Made by a program: the position numbers and the translations under genes. From the NCBI RefSeq assembly GCF_000238095.2, contig NZ_JH815225.1, positions 398,724 to 462,723 on the forward strand: DNA of 64,000 bases. Direction: 5' to 3'. Source of the stretch: Peptoanaerobacter stomatis. GTDB taxonomy: Bacteria > Bacillota > Clostridia > Peptostreptococcales > Filifactoraceae. Below are positions 26,956 to 39,382 of this stretch, in pieces. The notes below the pieces were generated by a model. That model was not told the origin of the DNA and ran no database searches. It saw only the letters and a list, made by a program, of their open reading frames with translations. The first letter of the stretch is position 1, and each line of letters begins with the position of its first letter.

Positions 26956-28320
26956 ATGAAAAAAATAATAATAGCCGGGACATCATCAGGAGTCGGCAAA
27001 ACTACAATAACCTGCGGAATAATGAGAGCATTGAGAGATATATCAATAAAAGTTGTACCGTTTAAAATAGGTGCAGACTACATAGATACGACTTATCATT
27101 GCCTTGCAACAGATAATACTTCTACAAATCTGGACGAATTTATGCTCAACAAAAATACAATTAAAAGAATATTTATGCAAAATATGAAATCTAACGATAT
27201 AGCGATTATAGAAGGCGTAATGGGACTGTTTGACGGTTATCAAGACAGAGATGATTATTGCTCAACCGCATCTATGTCAAAAATTTTAGACTCTCCTATA
27301 ATACTTATAATAGATGCCGGTAAAATGGCTACTTCAATAGCTCCAATTATAAAAGGTTTTTTAGAATATGACAAAAAATTAAATATAGTCGGAATAATAT
27401 TAAATAACGTATCTACAGATAGTCACTATAATATATTAAAAAATTCAATAAAAAAAATAAGCAATATAAAAATATTGGGAAGAATACCAAAACAAAAAGA
27501 TATTAATCTAAGTAGCAGACATTTAGGGCTTAAATTAGCAACAGAAGACGCTGAAAATGAAGAAAAACTAAAAAAAATATCCCAAATAGTAAAAGAAAAT
27601 ATTGATTTGCAAAGTTTGTTAGACTTGTCAGTATCACCTGATTTATCATATATACCGGATAACATTAATAAAAATTATGATATAACGCTTGCTGTGGCAA
27701 TGGATAAGGCATTCAATTTCTACTACAAAAACTCAATAGAAGAATTTGAAAAAAGAGGAGTAAAAATTGTAAAATTCAACACTTTTACAGACAATAAGCT
27801 CCCAAAATGTGATGGAATATATATAGGTGGAGGGTATCCTGAACTCTATGCAAGAGAATTATCTCAAAATAAATCTCTTATACAAGACATAAAAGAAAAA
27901 TCTGAAAACAATATGCCTATATATGCAGAATGTGGCGGGTTAATGTATCTTGGAAGACATATAGAAATAGAAAACATATCATATGAAATGACAGGTATAT
28001 TTGATGGCATAAGCAAAATGACACCAAAACTGCAACGTTTTGGCTACTGTATCGCAAAATCACTATACGATACACCACTTACAAAAAAAGGAGAGATTTT
28101 AAAAGGACACGAATTTCATCATTCGGTATTTGAAACAAATCTTGATACAGCATTTGAAATGGAAAAAGAATTATATGACAAAAGTGTAAAAAAATGGAAT
28201 GGCGGTTATTTATATAAAAATACACTTGCATCATATTTACACATACATTTTGCATCAAACCCTAATATTACAAATAATTTTTGTCAAAATATGTTGAATT
28301 ATAAATTATTAAATCCATAA
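26956..28320 (+). CDS. Cobyrinate a,c-diamide synthase (CobB/CbiA family)
   Basis: 454 residues. It amidates the a and c carboxylates of cobyrinate or a related tetrapyrrole using glutamine and ATP. The N-terminal dethiobiotin synthetase-like domain has the P-loop GTSSGVGKTTITCG. The C-terminal class I glutamine amidotransferase-like domain has IYIGGGYPELYA and the nucleophile Cys in IYAECGGLMYL, with HEFHHS near the end. GGAG precedes the ATG. No other cobalamin genes are adjacent; CfbB (coenzyme F430) or hydrogenobyrinate homologues share the fold, so the substrate is inferred. Confidence 0.9.
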   Translation: MKKIIIAGTSSGVGKTTITCGIMRALRDISIKVVPFKIGADYIDTTYHCLATDNTSTNLDEFMLNKNTIKRIFMQNMKSNDIAIIEGVMGLFDGYQDRDDYCSTASMSKILDSPIILIIDAGKMATSIAPIIKGFLEYDKKLNIVGIILNNVSTDSHYNILKNSIKKISNIKILGRIPKQKDINLSSRHLGLKLATEDAENEEKLKKISQIVKENIDLQSLLDLSVSPDLSYIPDNINKNYDITLAVAMDKAFNFYYKNSIEEFEKRGVKIVKFNTFTDNKLPKCDGIYIGGGYPELYARELSQNKSLIQDIKEKSENNMPIYAECGGLMYLGRHIEIENISYEMTGIFDGISKMTPKLQRFGYCIAKSLYDTPLTKKGEILKGHEFHHSVFETNLDTAFEMEKELYDKSVKKWNGGYLYKNTLASYLHIHFASNPNITNNFCQNMLNYKLLNP

Positions 28321-28352
28321 AATAAAAACTTAAAAAAATATCGTCATATTAC

Positions 28353-28449
28353 ACTAATACCTAATAAAATAATGGATATTTTAAATTTATAACCATTAAA
28401 AAATTAATTATTTTATAATATCCATTAATCAAATAGGTATCAGTATTAT
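28353..28449. repeat. AT-rich imperfect palindrome (clearest dispersed family member)
   Basis: The left arm ACTAATACCTAATAAAATAA plus TGGATATTTTAAA matches the reversed right arm TACTGATACCTATTTGATTA plus ATGGATATTATAAA at about 26 of 34 positions. The whole 97-bp unit lies between convergent cobyrinate amidase and rpoN genes and could act as a terminator-like structure. Confidence 0.6.
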
Positions 28450-28471
28450 GAATCATTATATAATTTTTATA

Positions 28472-29794
28472 TCAATATTTCTTTCTGCTTTTTGTTATCG
28501 GAATATTTAATTCTTCTCTATATTTTGACACAGTCCTACGTTTTATATCTATACCCATTGCATTTAATATATCTGTTATTTTTTGATCTGATAATGGCTT
28601 TTGCGGATTTTCTTTTGATATAATGTCTTTTATATGCTTACAGACGCTATCCTTTGAAACATCTTCATTGGATGTTGATATATGAGATGAGAAAAAATAT
28701 TTGAGTTCATATATACCTTTTGGTGTTTGAATATATTTATTCTTTGTAGCTCTTGATACAGTTGATTCCGATATTTGAGCAAGCTGGGATATATCTTTAA
28801 GTCCCATTGGTTTTAAAGGTGAATTATTTAAAAAAAACTCTTTTTGAACTTCAACTATTTTATCAGCCACTTTTTGTATTGTTCTTCTTCTTTTTTCAAT
28901 ACTTTCTATCAAAAACATAGTTCTTGAAAGCTTTTGTTTAAGATATGTTCTTGTATTATTATCGATATCACTATCCAACATATTCAAATAATGCTCATTT
29001 ATATGCACATTTGATACAGAATCTTTTAATCTTACCGTTAAGCTATCCCCTACTACATCTACAAATATATCCGGATATATGTATAGCGTATCATAATTAT
29101 TATCCGTTTTATATCCTCTTGAAGGCTTAGGATTCAAAGTTTTAATCTTCTTTACATATTCTTTTAATGTATCGAGTTCTATATTTTGAGACACAGCTAT
29201 TTTATCAAGATTGTTTTTATAAATATCATCTAAATGATAATTTATTATATTAAACAACAACTCGTCCGTTTGATCTATTTGTAATAATAAACACTCTTTT
29301 AAATTTCTTGCGCCTACACCTAAAGGTTCAAAACTTTGTATTTTTTTAAGTACAGATAAGATTAAAATATCATCTGCATTAACCACATCTGAAATTTCTT
29401 TTATATCAATCCTAAAATATCCGTCATCATCAATATTATGTATTATTGCCATGCCTATAGACAGTTCCAATTCATTTAATGGTAAAGTCCCAAGCTGTTC
29501 AAACAGTACATCTTTTAATGTAGGTTCATATTTGACACTGTCTTGAATTTCTATATCCTCGTTTTCTGAATTATTGAACGAATAATCTTCATATCTCTTA
29601 TTGTTTTGTCTTATATAATCTCTAAACATTTTATCTTCAAAAAAAGCGTCGTAATCTATAAATACATTATCTTCACTCTCTTTTTCTAAAAAAGAGTATA
29701 ATTCTATAGAATTTAAGGCGATTATTTCTATTGATGTGATAAGATTCGTTGTTAAATTAAGTTTTTGTTTTAAAGTTAGATCTAATTTTGTCAT
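28472..29794 (-). CDS. rpoN: RNA polymerase sigma-54 factor
   Basis: 440 residues from ATG 29794; GGTGAT precedes it and a GTG four codons upstream was rejected. Region I begins TKLDLTLKQKLNLTTN, the activator-responsive Gln/Leu-rich segment. The middle has core-binding GVGARNLKECLLLQ. The C-terminus has the helix-turn-helix ISESTVSRATKNKYIQTP and the RpoN box RRTVSKYREELNIP that reads the -24 promoter element. Its activators (bEBPs) are not in this window. The preceding gene on the strand is eno, 216 bases away. Confidence 0.95.
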   Translation of the reverse strand: MTKLDLTLKQKLNLTTNLITSIEIIALNSIELYSFLEKESEDNVFIDYDAFFEDKMFRDYIRQNNKRYEDYSFNNSENEDIEIQDSVKYEPTLKDVLFEQLGTLPLNELELSIGMAIIHNIDDDGYFRIDIKEISDVVNADDILILSVLKKIQSFEPLGVGARNLKECLLLQIDQTDELLFNIINYHLDDIYKNNLDKIAVSQNIELDTLKEYVKKIKTLNPKPSRGYKTDNNYDTLYIYPDIFVDVVGDSLTVRLKDSVSNVHINEHYLNMLDSDIDNNTRTYLKQKLSRTMFLIESIEKRRRTIQKVADKIVEVQKEFFLNNSPLKPMGLKDISQLAQISESTVSRATKNKYIQTPKGIYELKYFFSSHISTSNEDVSKDSVCKHIKDIISKENPQKPLSDQKITDILNAMGIDIKRRTVSKYREELNIPITKSRKKY

Positions 29795-30010
29795 ATATAT
29801 CACCAATTGAATTATATAGCTTCTTTATTTACTAATTTACTATTTTTATTTTATATTGTTATTATATTTTAAATCCAAAATTGTAAAATTTCAATTTGAC
29901 AGCCATATTATCATATTTGATTATAATAAAAAACAGCTATATAAATATCTTAATTATAAAGATAAATCTACAGCCATTTTTTATTATAATCTTAATAATC
30001 TATTAACACT

Positions 30011-31318
<1,308 letters not shown>

Positions 31319-31400
31319 CTAATATTTTTTATTTTACAAAATTTACTTTTAAAACTTGCAGTTATTTTTTAATAAAATGAATTAATACTCAATACTTTTT

Positions 31401-31424
31401 TACTACTATATAAATATAGTAGTA
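31401..31424. promoter_or_regulatory. 24-bp near-perfect palindrome upstream of eno
   Basis: TACTACTATAT-AA-ATATAGTAGTA has 11-bp perfect arms with a 2-base centre, about 92 bases before the eno start. The tiny loop and missing T tract make a dimeric-protein operator more likely than a terminator. The regulator is not identified. Confidence 0.45.
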
Positions 31425-31548
31425 TTTATAGCAAACATATAACGAATAATGAAAAAATATCACCATATTAGTATGATTGTATAGTCTTTTATCAAATATC
31501 AGTATAAAATCATATTAAAATTTGCTTTAAAATCAGATTTATTTAAAA

Positions 31549-32295
31549 TTAAAAATTAACCAACTTAATAAAATCAACAGCTTTTAGTGATGCCCCTCCT
31601 ACCAATGCTCCATCTATATCATCTTCATTCATGATTTCCTGCACATTTTCAGGTTTAACACTTCCGCCATATTGTATTCTTATATTTTCTGAAACTTCAT
31701 CATCGTACAAATCTTTTACAACTTCTCTTATATATGCTATTACTTCATTAGCTTGCTTGCTTGTAGCTGTTTTACCTGTACCTATAGCCCATATAGGTTC
31801 ATATGCTATAACAAGTTTTGATACAAGAGCTTTGTCAAGACCTGCAATATCAGCCACTACTTGTGATTTTACAATCTCATTTGTCTTACCTGTTTCTCTT
31901 TCTTCAAGAGTTTCACCAACACAAAGTATAGGAACTATATCATATTTAAAAGCTTGTTTCAATTTTTTATTTACAGTTTCATCTGTTTCTGCAAAATACT
32001 GACGTCTTTCACTATGACCTACTACACAATAGTCTATACCGATTTCTTTCAACATAGGTGCAGATACTTCACCTGTAAACGCTCCGCTATCTTCAAAATG
32101 CATATTTTGAGCAGCTATTTTTATATTAGTTCCTTCAACAGCTCCTTTTAAATCCTTCAAGAATGTAAAAGGCGCACAAATAACACTCTCTACGTCTGTT
32201 CCGGAAACTTCAGATTTTATATCTTCTACAAATTTAACAGCTTCTTTTATTGTTAAATTCATTTTCCAATTTCCTGCAATTATAGGTTTTCTCAT
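31549..32295 (-). CDS. tpiA: Triosephosphate isomerase
   Basis: 248 residues from ATG 32295; a GGAG four codons inside the longer frame acts as the SD, so the true start is [13 protein letters not shown]. It interconverts DHAP and glyceraldehyde 3-phosphate. The catalytic Lys is in GNWKMN, His in [11 protein letters not shown], and Glu in [14 protein letters not shown]. The phosphate loop [11 protein letters not shown] is intact. It lies 72 bases downstream of pgk on the same strand. Confidence 0.97.
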   Translation of the reverse strand: MRKPIIAGNWKMNLTIKEAVKFVEDIKSEVSGTDVESVICAPFTFLKDLKGAVEGTNIKIAAQNMHFEDSGAFTGEVSAPMLKEIGIDYCVVGHSERRQYFAETDETVNKKLKQAFKYDIVPILCVGETLEERETGKTNEIVKSQVVADIAGLDKALVSKLVIAYEPIWAIGTGKTATSKQANEVIAYIREVVKDLYDDEVSENIRIQYGGSVKPENVQEIMNEDDIDGALVGGASLKAVDFIKLVNF

Positions 32296-32367
32296 AATTA
32301 TCTCCATTTTAGCAAATAATTTTAAAAATTATTATTGCAAACTAAAAACAAAATCTCTATAAACAAA

Positions 32368-33555
32368 TTATTTATTTTGTAAACAATCTATTCCTGGAAG
32401 TATCTTTCCTTCTAAAAACTCTAATGATGCTCCGCCACCTGTTGATATATGTGTCATCTTATCTGCAAAACCTAATTGTTCAACAGCTGCGGCAGAATCT
32501 CCACCACCAATTATAGATATAGCATCAGTTTTTGAAAGTGCTTCTGCAAGAGCCTTTGTTCCTACTGCAAATTTTTCCATTTCAAATACACCCATAGGTC
32601 CGTTCCATATAGCAGTTTTTGCATCCGCTATTACAGCACAATACATTTTTACTGTTTTTGCACCTATGTCAAGCCCCATAAAGCCATCAGGTATATTTTC
32701 ATCATCAGTATTTTTAGCTTCAGCATCATTGCTGAATTCTTTTGCAACAACATGATCTATAGGCAATAACAGCTTTATTCCTGCTTTTTCAGCTTTTGCA
32801 AGTAAATCTTTTGCCAAATCAAGCTTGTCTTCTTCCACTCTTGATGTACCTACGCTTTTTCCTTGTGATTTAAGAAAAGTATAAGCCATAGCACCACCAA
32901 TAACAAGTGTATCTACTTTATTTATCAGATTTTCTATAACTGATATTTTATCTGAAACTTTTGCTCCTCCAAGTATTGCAACAAAAGGTCTCTGTGGATT
33001 TTCAAGCGCCTTACCCATTATAGAAACTTCTTTTTCTATCAAAAATCCCATTACAGCAGGTATATAATCAGCTATTCCCGCAGTAGATGAATGAGCTCTA
33101 TGTGCTGTACCGAAGGCATCATTTACAAATATATCTGCAAGTGATGCAAGTTCTTTTGCAAAATTTGCATCATTTTTAGTTTCTCCTGCTACAAATCTTA
33201 CATTTTCAAGTAAAACCACATCTTTTTCTTTCATTTCTGAAGTTAATTTTTTTGCATTTTCTCCGACTACGTTTTCATCTTCAGCCAACTTAACTTCTTG
33301 TCCAAGTAATTCTGATAACCTCACAGCTACCGGTTTCAAAGAATATTTAGGATCATAGCATTTATCCGGTCTTCCTAAATGCGACATAAGTATTACTTTT
33401 GCATTATTATCAATCAGATATTTTATAGTTGGAAGTGCACTTACTATTCTTATATCATCTGTAATTTTGCCGTCTTTCATAGGAACATTAAAGTCGCATC
33501 TAACTATAACTTTTTTTCCGCTTACATCTATATCTTTTACAGATTTTTTTGCCAT
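32368..33555 (-). CDS. pgk: Phosphoglycerate kinase
   Basis: 395 residues from ATG 33555, 9 bases after AAAGGA; a TTG three codons upstream was rejected. It transfers phosphate from 1,3-bisphosphoglycerate to ADP. The N-terminal signature is [16 protein letters not shown], with LMSHLGRPD. The nucleotide-binding end has [10 protein letters not shown] and [17 protein letters not shown]. It leads pgk-tpiA; the upstream gap to the gap gene is 419 bases and contains a stem-loop. Confidence 0.97.
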   Translation of the reverse strand: MAKKSVKDIDVSGKKVIVRCDFNVPMKDGKITDDIRIVSALPTIKYLIDNNAKVILMSHLGRPDKCYDPKYSLKPVAVRLSELLGQEVKLAEDENVVGENAKKLTSEMKEKDVVLLENVRFVAGETKNDANFAKELASLADIFVNDAFGTAHRAHSSTAGIADYIPAVMGFLIEKEVSIMGKALENPQRPFVAILGGAKVSDKISVIENLINKVDTLVIGGAMAYTFLKSQGKSVGTSRVEEDKLDLAKDLLAKAEKAGIKLLLPIDHVVAKEFSNDAEAKNTDDENIPDGFMGLDIGAKTVKMYCAVIADAKTAIWNGPMGVFEMEKFAVGTKALAEALSKTDAISIIGGGDSAAAVEQLGFADKMTHISTGGGASLEFLEGKILPGIDCLQNK

Positions 33556-33915
33556 ACAATCCAATCCTTTCCTAATTTTTTATATATTAAAATATATATT
33601 GACAGACAACATAAATACTTTTATATATGTGTTTTAAATAATTAAAACTTAAAATATTTTTTCTTAAACCTAAACGAGCATATTGTTGATTAATCATTAT
33701 ATATTTATACAGTTTTTATGTCGGTATTATAATGTAATAAGATATATAACTTTTTATTTATGACGTATTTATAAGAGCTATACAGTATGCGTTATAGATT
33801 ATATTAATCAGTATGTTGTCATTAAACAGATAAAAACATCTACTTATTAAAATCTCTCTAATAAAAAAGATTAGCAGAAAATTGAATATAGATATTTTAA
33901 TTTTCAGTACCAATC
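33556..33915. other. Intergenic region between gap and pgk
   Basis: 360 bases, AT-rich. No ORF with an SD and no RNA gene was recognised. A promoter for pgk-tpiA is expected here, but no convincing -35/-10 pair stands out. A small inverted repeat, CTAAT/ATTAG, occurs near 33854-33870. Confidence 0.4.
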
Positions 33916-33949
33916 AATATGCCATTTGATTATCTTCAAATGGCATATT
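33916..33949 (-). terminator. Strong stem-loop after gap
   Basis: AATATGCCATTTGA (33916-33929) and TCAAATGGCATATT (33936-33949) form a perfect 14-bp stem with loop TTATCT, about 25 bases after the gap stop. No T tract follows on either strand, so it may be an mRNA-stabilising or pausing element instead of a classic terminator. Confidence 0.55.
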
Positions 33950-33974
33950 TGTGTAAATTAAATTTGGATATAAA

Positions 33975-34973
<999 letters not shown>

Positions 34974-35024
34974 TTATACCTCCAGTTTGTGTAATGAGAA
35001 AATTCTTCTCTATTTTTTAAATAT

Positions 35025-35053
35025 ATACTACTGTAAACTATAATTACAGTAAA
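35025..35053 (-). promoter_or_regulatory. gap promoter overlapped by an inverted repeat
   Basis: On the reverse strand, TTTACT (35053-35048), a 17-base spacer and TAGTAT (35030-35025) form a promoter candidate. An inverted repeat TACTGTAA (35029-35036) / TTACAGTA (35044-35051) with a 7-base centre spans from the -35 to the -10, which would suit a repressor operator. Nothing identifies the regulator. Confidence 0.45.
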
Positions 35054-35068
35054 TAACAAAATAAGTAT

Positions 35069-35482
35069 TTATTTTACAACAAGGACAGATTTGTCTGTGT
35101 TGTTTATAACTTTATGTGATATACTGCCTAAAAAAGTTCTTGATATTACTCCAAGTCCTCTACTTCCCATAACTATTAAATCGACGTCATCTTTTTCAGC
35201 TTTTTCAACTATTTCTTTTGCAACGTCTCCCACTTTATATAAGGTTGTAAGCTTTATGGAAGAATCTTTAAAAGATTCTTTAACACTATCAAGCAACTGT
35301 TCTCCCATAGCTATATTTTGACTAATTATATCAATTTTATAATCAACATTTACAGCAATTAAATCAGATACTACATTCATTACTATAACTTCACTGTTAA
35401 ACGCTTCTGCAAGCAATTTAGCTTTGTCTAAGGCTTTAAAAGAATGCTTTGAACCGTCGATCGGAACTAATATTTTTTTCAT
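35069..35482 (-). CDS. Universal stress protein, UspA family
   Basis: 137 residues from the ATG of MKKILVPIDGSKHS, with GGAG upstream; a GTG three codons earlier overlaps the SD. The ATP-binding signature of the UspA/MJ0577 type is visible at the C-terminus: MGSRGLGVISRTFLGSISHKV, where G-x2-G-x9-G-S/T lies. It is a small cytoplasmic alpha/beta protein of uncertain function, induced by starvation or stress in other bacteria. It is upstream of gap on the same strand. Confidence 0.92.
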   Translation of the reverse strand: MKKILVPIDGSKHSFKALDKAKLLAEAFNSEVIVMNVVSDLIAVNVDYKIDIISQNIAMGEQLLDSVKESFKDSSIKLTTLYKVGDVAKEIVEKAEKDDVDLIVMGSRGLGVISRTFLGSISHKVINNTDKSVLVVK

Positions 35483-35721
35483 AAAAATCACTCCTCTTTA
35501 AATTACTATGTCGAAAAAAAATCAATTTAATTTATTTATAATATACCCAAGATTGCATCATTTAAAAAATAATTTAACATTTTGTTTTAAATATTATCTA
35601 AAATTTAACAAAATAATTTTGCCACATCTTTGCAATTCCGGTACATTAATTTTGTTGTAATTATACATCTGTTATTTATTTTTATTGAATAAATAATTAT
35701 TCAAATATAAATTCAATAATA

Positions 35722-36945
35722 TCATTCATCTTCAGAAAATTCTTTCGCAATATTAACTATCACATCTACAGCTTTTTTCATTGAATTTATAGGAATATAC
35801 TCGTACCTTCCGTGGAAATTATGACCTCCTGTAAATATGTTAGGGCAAGGTAATCCGTCAAAAGACAATTTTGAACCGTCTGTACCTCCTCTTATAGGTA
35901 TTATAAGCGGTTTTACTCCAGCTTTTTCCATAGCCGTTTTAGCTTTATCAATTATATACATAACAGGCTCAATTTTTTCTTTCATATTGTAATATTGGTC
36001 TTTCATCTGTATTTTTATTCTATCTTCGCCAAATTCATCATTTAATTTTTTTATACAGTCAAGTAAATATTGTTTTTTACTTTCAAACTCAGTTCTGTCA
36101 AAATTTCTGATAATATAATACATTTCACATTTCTCTTCATTGCCGTTGAAGTCGCATATATGATAAAAACCTTGATATTTTTCAGATTTTGCCGGTATTT
36201 CGTCTTTAGGCAACATATCATTCAATCTTATGGCAAGAAGTATGGCATTTATCATTTTATCCTTTGCAGAACCCGGATGTACGTTTCTTCCTTGAACAGT
36301 TATCTTTGCATAAGCTGCATTAAAGTTTTCATATTGTAATTCACCTATATATCCACCATCTATTGTATATGCAAAATCTGCTCCAAATTTTTTAACATCA
36401 AATTTATCAGCACCTCTTCCTATTTCTTCATCAGGTGTAAAGCCTATTCTTATATTAGGTCTTTTTATCTCATCATTGTTTTTAAGGTATTCTATTGCTG
36501 TTATTATTTCGGCAATTCCCGCTTTATCATCTGCTCCCAAAAGAGTACTTCCGTCTGTCGTAATTATATCTTGACCTATATAATTCCTTATTTCAGGAAA
36601 ATCATCCACTTTTATTGAAAATTCATCATTTAATCTTATATCTTTTCCATCATAATTTTTTACAATTTGCGGATTCACATTTTCTCCACTCAAAGCCGGA
36701 GATGTGTCCATATGTGATATAAATCCTATAGTTTTTACTTTTTTATCTTTAATATTAGTAGGTAATGTAGCCATAACATAGCAATTTTTATCAAGAGTTA
36801 CATCATTAAGTCCAATAGATAAAAGCTCCTCTTTTATATAATTAGCTAATACAAACTGCTTATCACTTGAGGGACAGTTTTCGTTATTTGGATCTGATTT
36901 AGTATCAAATTTTACATATTTTAAAAATCTATCTTCAACATTCAT
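35722..36945 (-). CDS. pepT: Peptidase T (tripeptide aminopeptidase)
   Basis: 407 residues, M20 family dizinc aminopeptidase that removes the N-terminal residue from tripeptides. Zinc ligands His78 and Asp80 are in GFISHMDTSPA, the bridging Asp is in LLGADDKAG, the catalytic Glu pair is in FTPDEEIG, Asp in YTIDGG, and the C-terminal His in FTGGHNFHGRYEYI. The insert dimerisation domain lies near 205-310. The SD AGAGG is upstream. It is monocistronic in appearance. Confidence 0.96.
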   Translation of the reverse strand: MNVEDRFLKYVKFDTKSDPNNENCPSSDKQFVLANYIKEELLSIGLNDVTLDKNCYVMATLPTNIKDKKVKTIGFISHMDTSPALSGENVNPQIVKNYDGKDIRLNDEFSIKVDDFPEIRNYIGQDIITTDGSTLLGADDKAGIAEIITAIEYLKNNDEIKRPNIRIGFTPDEEIGRGADKFDVKKFGADFAYTIDGGYIGELQYENFNAAYAKITVQGRNVHPGSAKDKMINAILLAIRLNDMLPKDEIPAKSEKYQGFYHICDFNGNEEKCEMYYIIRNFDRTEFESKKQYLLDCIKKLNDEFGEDRIKIQMKDQYYNMKEKIEPVMYIIDKAKTAMEKAGVKPLIIPIRGGTDGSKLSFDGLPCPNIFTGGHNFHGRYEYIPINSMKKAVDVIVNIAKEFSEDE

Positions 36946-37136
36946 AATTTATTATCCTCTTAAAATTAAGTTAATCATTTATATTTTTATATTAAACACT
37001 ATTTAAAATAAGTGCTAATTTCTAAATTCAATAAAATTTATATTTATAGTACATCAAAATTTATCATAAATATACAGGATATATTATAAATCCTTTATTT
37101 ATAATATTGGTAACATATTTTTTAGTTAAACCGGTA

Positions 37137-37766
37137 TTAATAAGACACGAATACCAACGTGCCATTTACATATTCGCCTAAAAAAATTTCCGAATATTGA
37201 TTAAATCCTCTTTTTTTCATTTCTTCCAGCAACCATTCTTCTGTTTTTCCTATTATACCAAGAATATCGCCTTGCAATTGCCCATCTGTGATTAATGGAA
37301 ATTTCGGATTTTCCTCTCCATAAGTTATGATTATAAACTGTCCGTTTTGTTCTACTATAGCCCTTTTTACTTTAGTTACTGAATAAATATTATTCGTTCT
37401 TAAACGAAATGCGACATCATGTGCACTAAGTCCGGCTTTTTTACAATTCTCTATGTTTATTTTTCCATCATTAATGATAATAAGTGCTTTTCCGTCAAGT
37501 ATCTGTTTTGCTCTTACATTATGAGTTTTTATCCATTTAAAACATAAAACGAGCGCCAGCCATATAAAAAGAATCATAAGATATTCTAATATACGAATAT
37601 TTCTGTTATATATTACACCACCTATTATTCCACCTAAGACATAGTTTTGAATTTGGTCACTTGCCGAAGTTGGCGATAGATTTCCTTTTCCGCTCAGATT
37701 TATAATTGCTATTAATGCCAAAAATCCAATTAATAATTTCACTGAAACTAAAACAAAATCATTCAT
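37137..37766 (-). CDS. DUF421 / YetF-family membrane protein
   Basis: 209 residues. Three hydrophobic segments fill the first 75 residues (LLIGFLALIAIINL, a middle LGGIIGGVIY and LMILFIWLALVLCF). A soluble domain follows, with LIINDGKINIENCKKAGLS and FPLITDGQLQ. This is the layout of the YcaP/YetF family. B. subtilis homologues are linked to spore or membrane physiology, but the molecular function is not known. GGGAG precedes the ATG. No partner gene is adjacent. Confidence 0.85.
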   Translation of the reverse strand: MNDFVLVSVKLLIGFLALIAIINLSGKGNLSPTSASDQIQNYVLGGIIGGVIYNRNIRILEYLMILFIWLALVLCFKWIKTHNVRAKQILDGKALIIINDGKINIENCKKAGLSAHDVAFRLRTNNIYSVTKVKRAIVEQNGQFIIITYGEENPKFPLITDGQLQGDILGIIGKTEEWLLEEMKKRGFNQYSEIFLGEYVNGTLVFVSY

Positions 37767-38022
37767 TATAATTCTCCCTGAAAAATGTTATTTTTATTAT
37801 AACCTGTCAAATATACCGGATTTTATTTATAATTTTTCATAAGAGCAAATATTTTTGATACTTAATATGTCCAATTTTTCGGATATTTCTCTTTTTCTTA
37901 TTACCTTGTAATTTTAGATTTGTTGCTTTAATTCTCGTATCTTATTTTTTGTTATTTGTTCTTTATTTAAGTTTCTAAGTTTAATATATATTTTTCTACA
38001 CTCTATATATTATACTGTTTTT
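37767..38022. other. Intergenic stretch without recognised features
   Basis: 256 bases between two reverse-strand genes. A short reverse-strand frame of about 27 codons (KVIRKREISEKLDIL...) near 37840-37920 has no start or SD and was not called. Confidence 0.3.
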
Positions 38023-39279
38023 TTATTTTAAAAGATTTTTAGTATTGAGCATCTTTACTTTATTTATTCTATTTTTGTCCATACTTATTATTATAAACTT
38101 CCAGTCATCTTCTTCTAAAATTTGTCCTTGTGTAGGTATTTCACCAAGTTTATCTATGATATATCCTCCGAGTGATTCATAATCTTCAGATTTTAATTGT
38201 ATTCCTATAGCCTCTTCAATATCTGTGAGTTTTGCATTTGCATTTATTATATATCCGCCATCTTTTACTTTTTTTATCTCTTCATCAGTGTTGTCATATT
38301 CATCATATATATCTCCGACTATTTCTTCAATTACATCTTCCATTGTAACTATTCCTGCCACTCCGCCATACTCATCCAAAACGATGGCTATATGGGTTTT
38401 GTTTTGTTGCATTTTTTTGAAAAAATCTGATATTTTGACAAATTCATTAACAAAAACAGGCTTTCTCATAATGCTGTCAATATCAAAGTCTTTTTCTTCA
38501 CTTACTGCAAAAAATAAATCTTTTGCATACAAAAATCCTATGATTTCATCAATTGTGTCTTTATATACAGGAAGCCTTGAAAGTTTTTTTTCTTTAAAAA
38601 CAGTTATTATTTCGTCATATGTTGTATCATGTTCAATAGCTACTATATCTCTTCTTTGTATCATTATATCTTCAATAGTCAAGTCTTTAAACTCAAAAAT
38701 ATTTTGTATCATTTCAGTTTCGCGAAGTTCCAATATGCCCTCTTTACTCGATACATCTACTATTGTTTTCAATTCATCTTGTGTTATAAAAGGTTGCTCT
38801 GCAAATTTGTCCGAGCCCAACAGTTTTGATATTAAACCTGATATATTTGTGAGTATAAATAACACAGGAGTAAAAAATTTTACCAAAAAATTTATTATGG
38901 GTGCTATTTTCAATGATATTTTTTCTGAATTTTCAAGAGCATAGTTCTTCGGTGTTATCTCTCCAAAAACAAGAATTACAAAAGTAGTAAAACCAACTGC
39001 TACACCAAGACCGGCGTTTGAAAATTTATTTGTAGCAATTGTAGTTGCAATAGATGACGCAGCTACATTCACAAGGTTATTCCCAATTAGTATAGCACCG
39101 AGCAATTTATCACTGTCAACATATAAATTTTCCAAAATATCAGCATTTTTAACATTTTCTTTAACAAGATGTTTAAGTCTTATCTTGTTCATATTTATAA
39201 GCGCCGTTTCCGATGCTGAAAAAAAAGCTGAAAAAGAAATCAAAATTATCAATATTATGATGTTTTGAACTTCTGACAT
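38023..39279 (-). CDS. CNNM/CBS-domain membrane protein (HlyC/CorC family)
   Basis: 418 residues. An N-terminal DUF21/CNNM membrane domain with four hydrophobic spans (FSAFFSASETALINMNK start, VFGEITPKNYALEN end) is followed by a CBS pair at about 200-320 (IEDIMIQRRDIVAIEHD; VLDEYGGVAGIVTMEDVIEE). A C-terminal CorC/HlyC domain (YIINANAKLTDIEEAIG) ends the protein. Family members are linked to magnesium or cobalt efflux and, historically, to hemolysin annotations. The transported ion is not shown by the sequence. A short SD (AAGGAG) is 13 bases before the ATG. Confidence 0.93.
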   Translation of the reverse strand: MSEVQNIIILIILISFSAFFSASETALINMNKIRLKHLVKENVKNADILENLYVDSDKLLGAILIGNNLVNVAASSIATTIATNKFSNAGLGVAVGFTTFVILVFGEITPKNYALENSEKISLKIAPIINFLVKFFTPVLFILTNISGLISKLLGSDKFAEQPFITQDELKTIVDVSSKEGILELRETEMIQNIFEFKDLTIEDIMIQRRDIVAIEHDTTYDEIITVFKEKKLSRLPVYKDTIDEIIGFLYAKDLFFAVSEEKDFDIDSIMRKPVFVNEFVKISDFFKKMQQNKTHIAIVLDEYGGVAGIVTMEDVIEEIVGDIYDEYDNTDEEIKKVKDGGYIINANAKLTDIEEAIGIQLKSEDYESLGGYIIDKLGEIPTQGQILEEDDWKFIIISMDKNRINKVKMLNTKNLLK

Positions 39280-39382
39280 AATAAAATAATATCTCCTTAC
39301 AATAAAGTTTTCTAAAGAAAATAACTGTAATTTTCATAAATTCAATATAAAATATAAATACTGCTTTTTATAATCCTTATGC

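Noticed and set aside
37840-37920. Reverse-strand frame KVIRKREISEKLDIL
   Set aside because: About 27 codons, no start codon, no SD, and no recognised family; probably chance.
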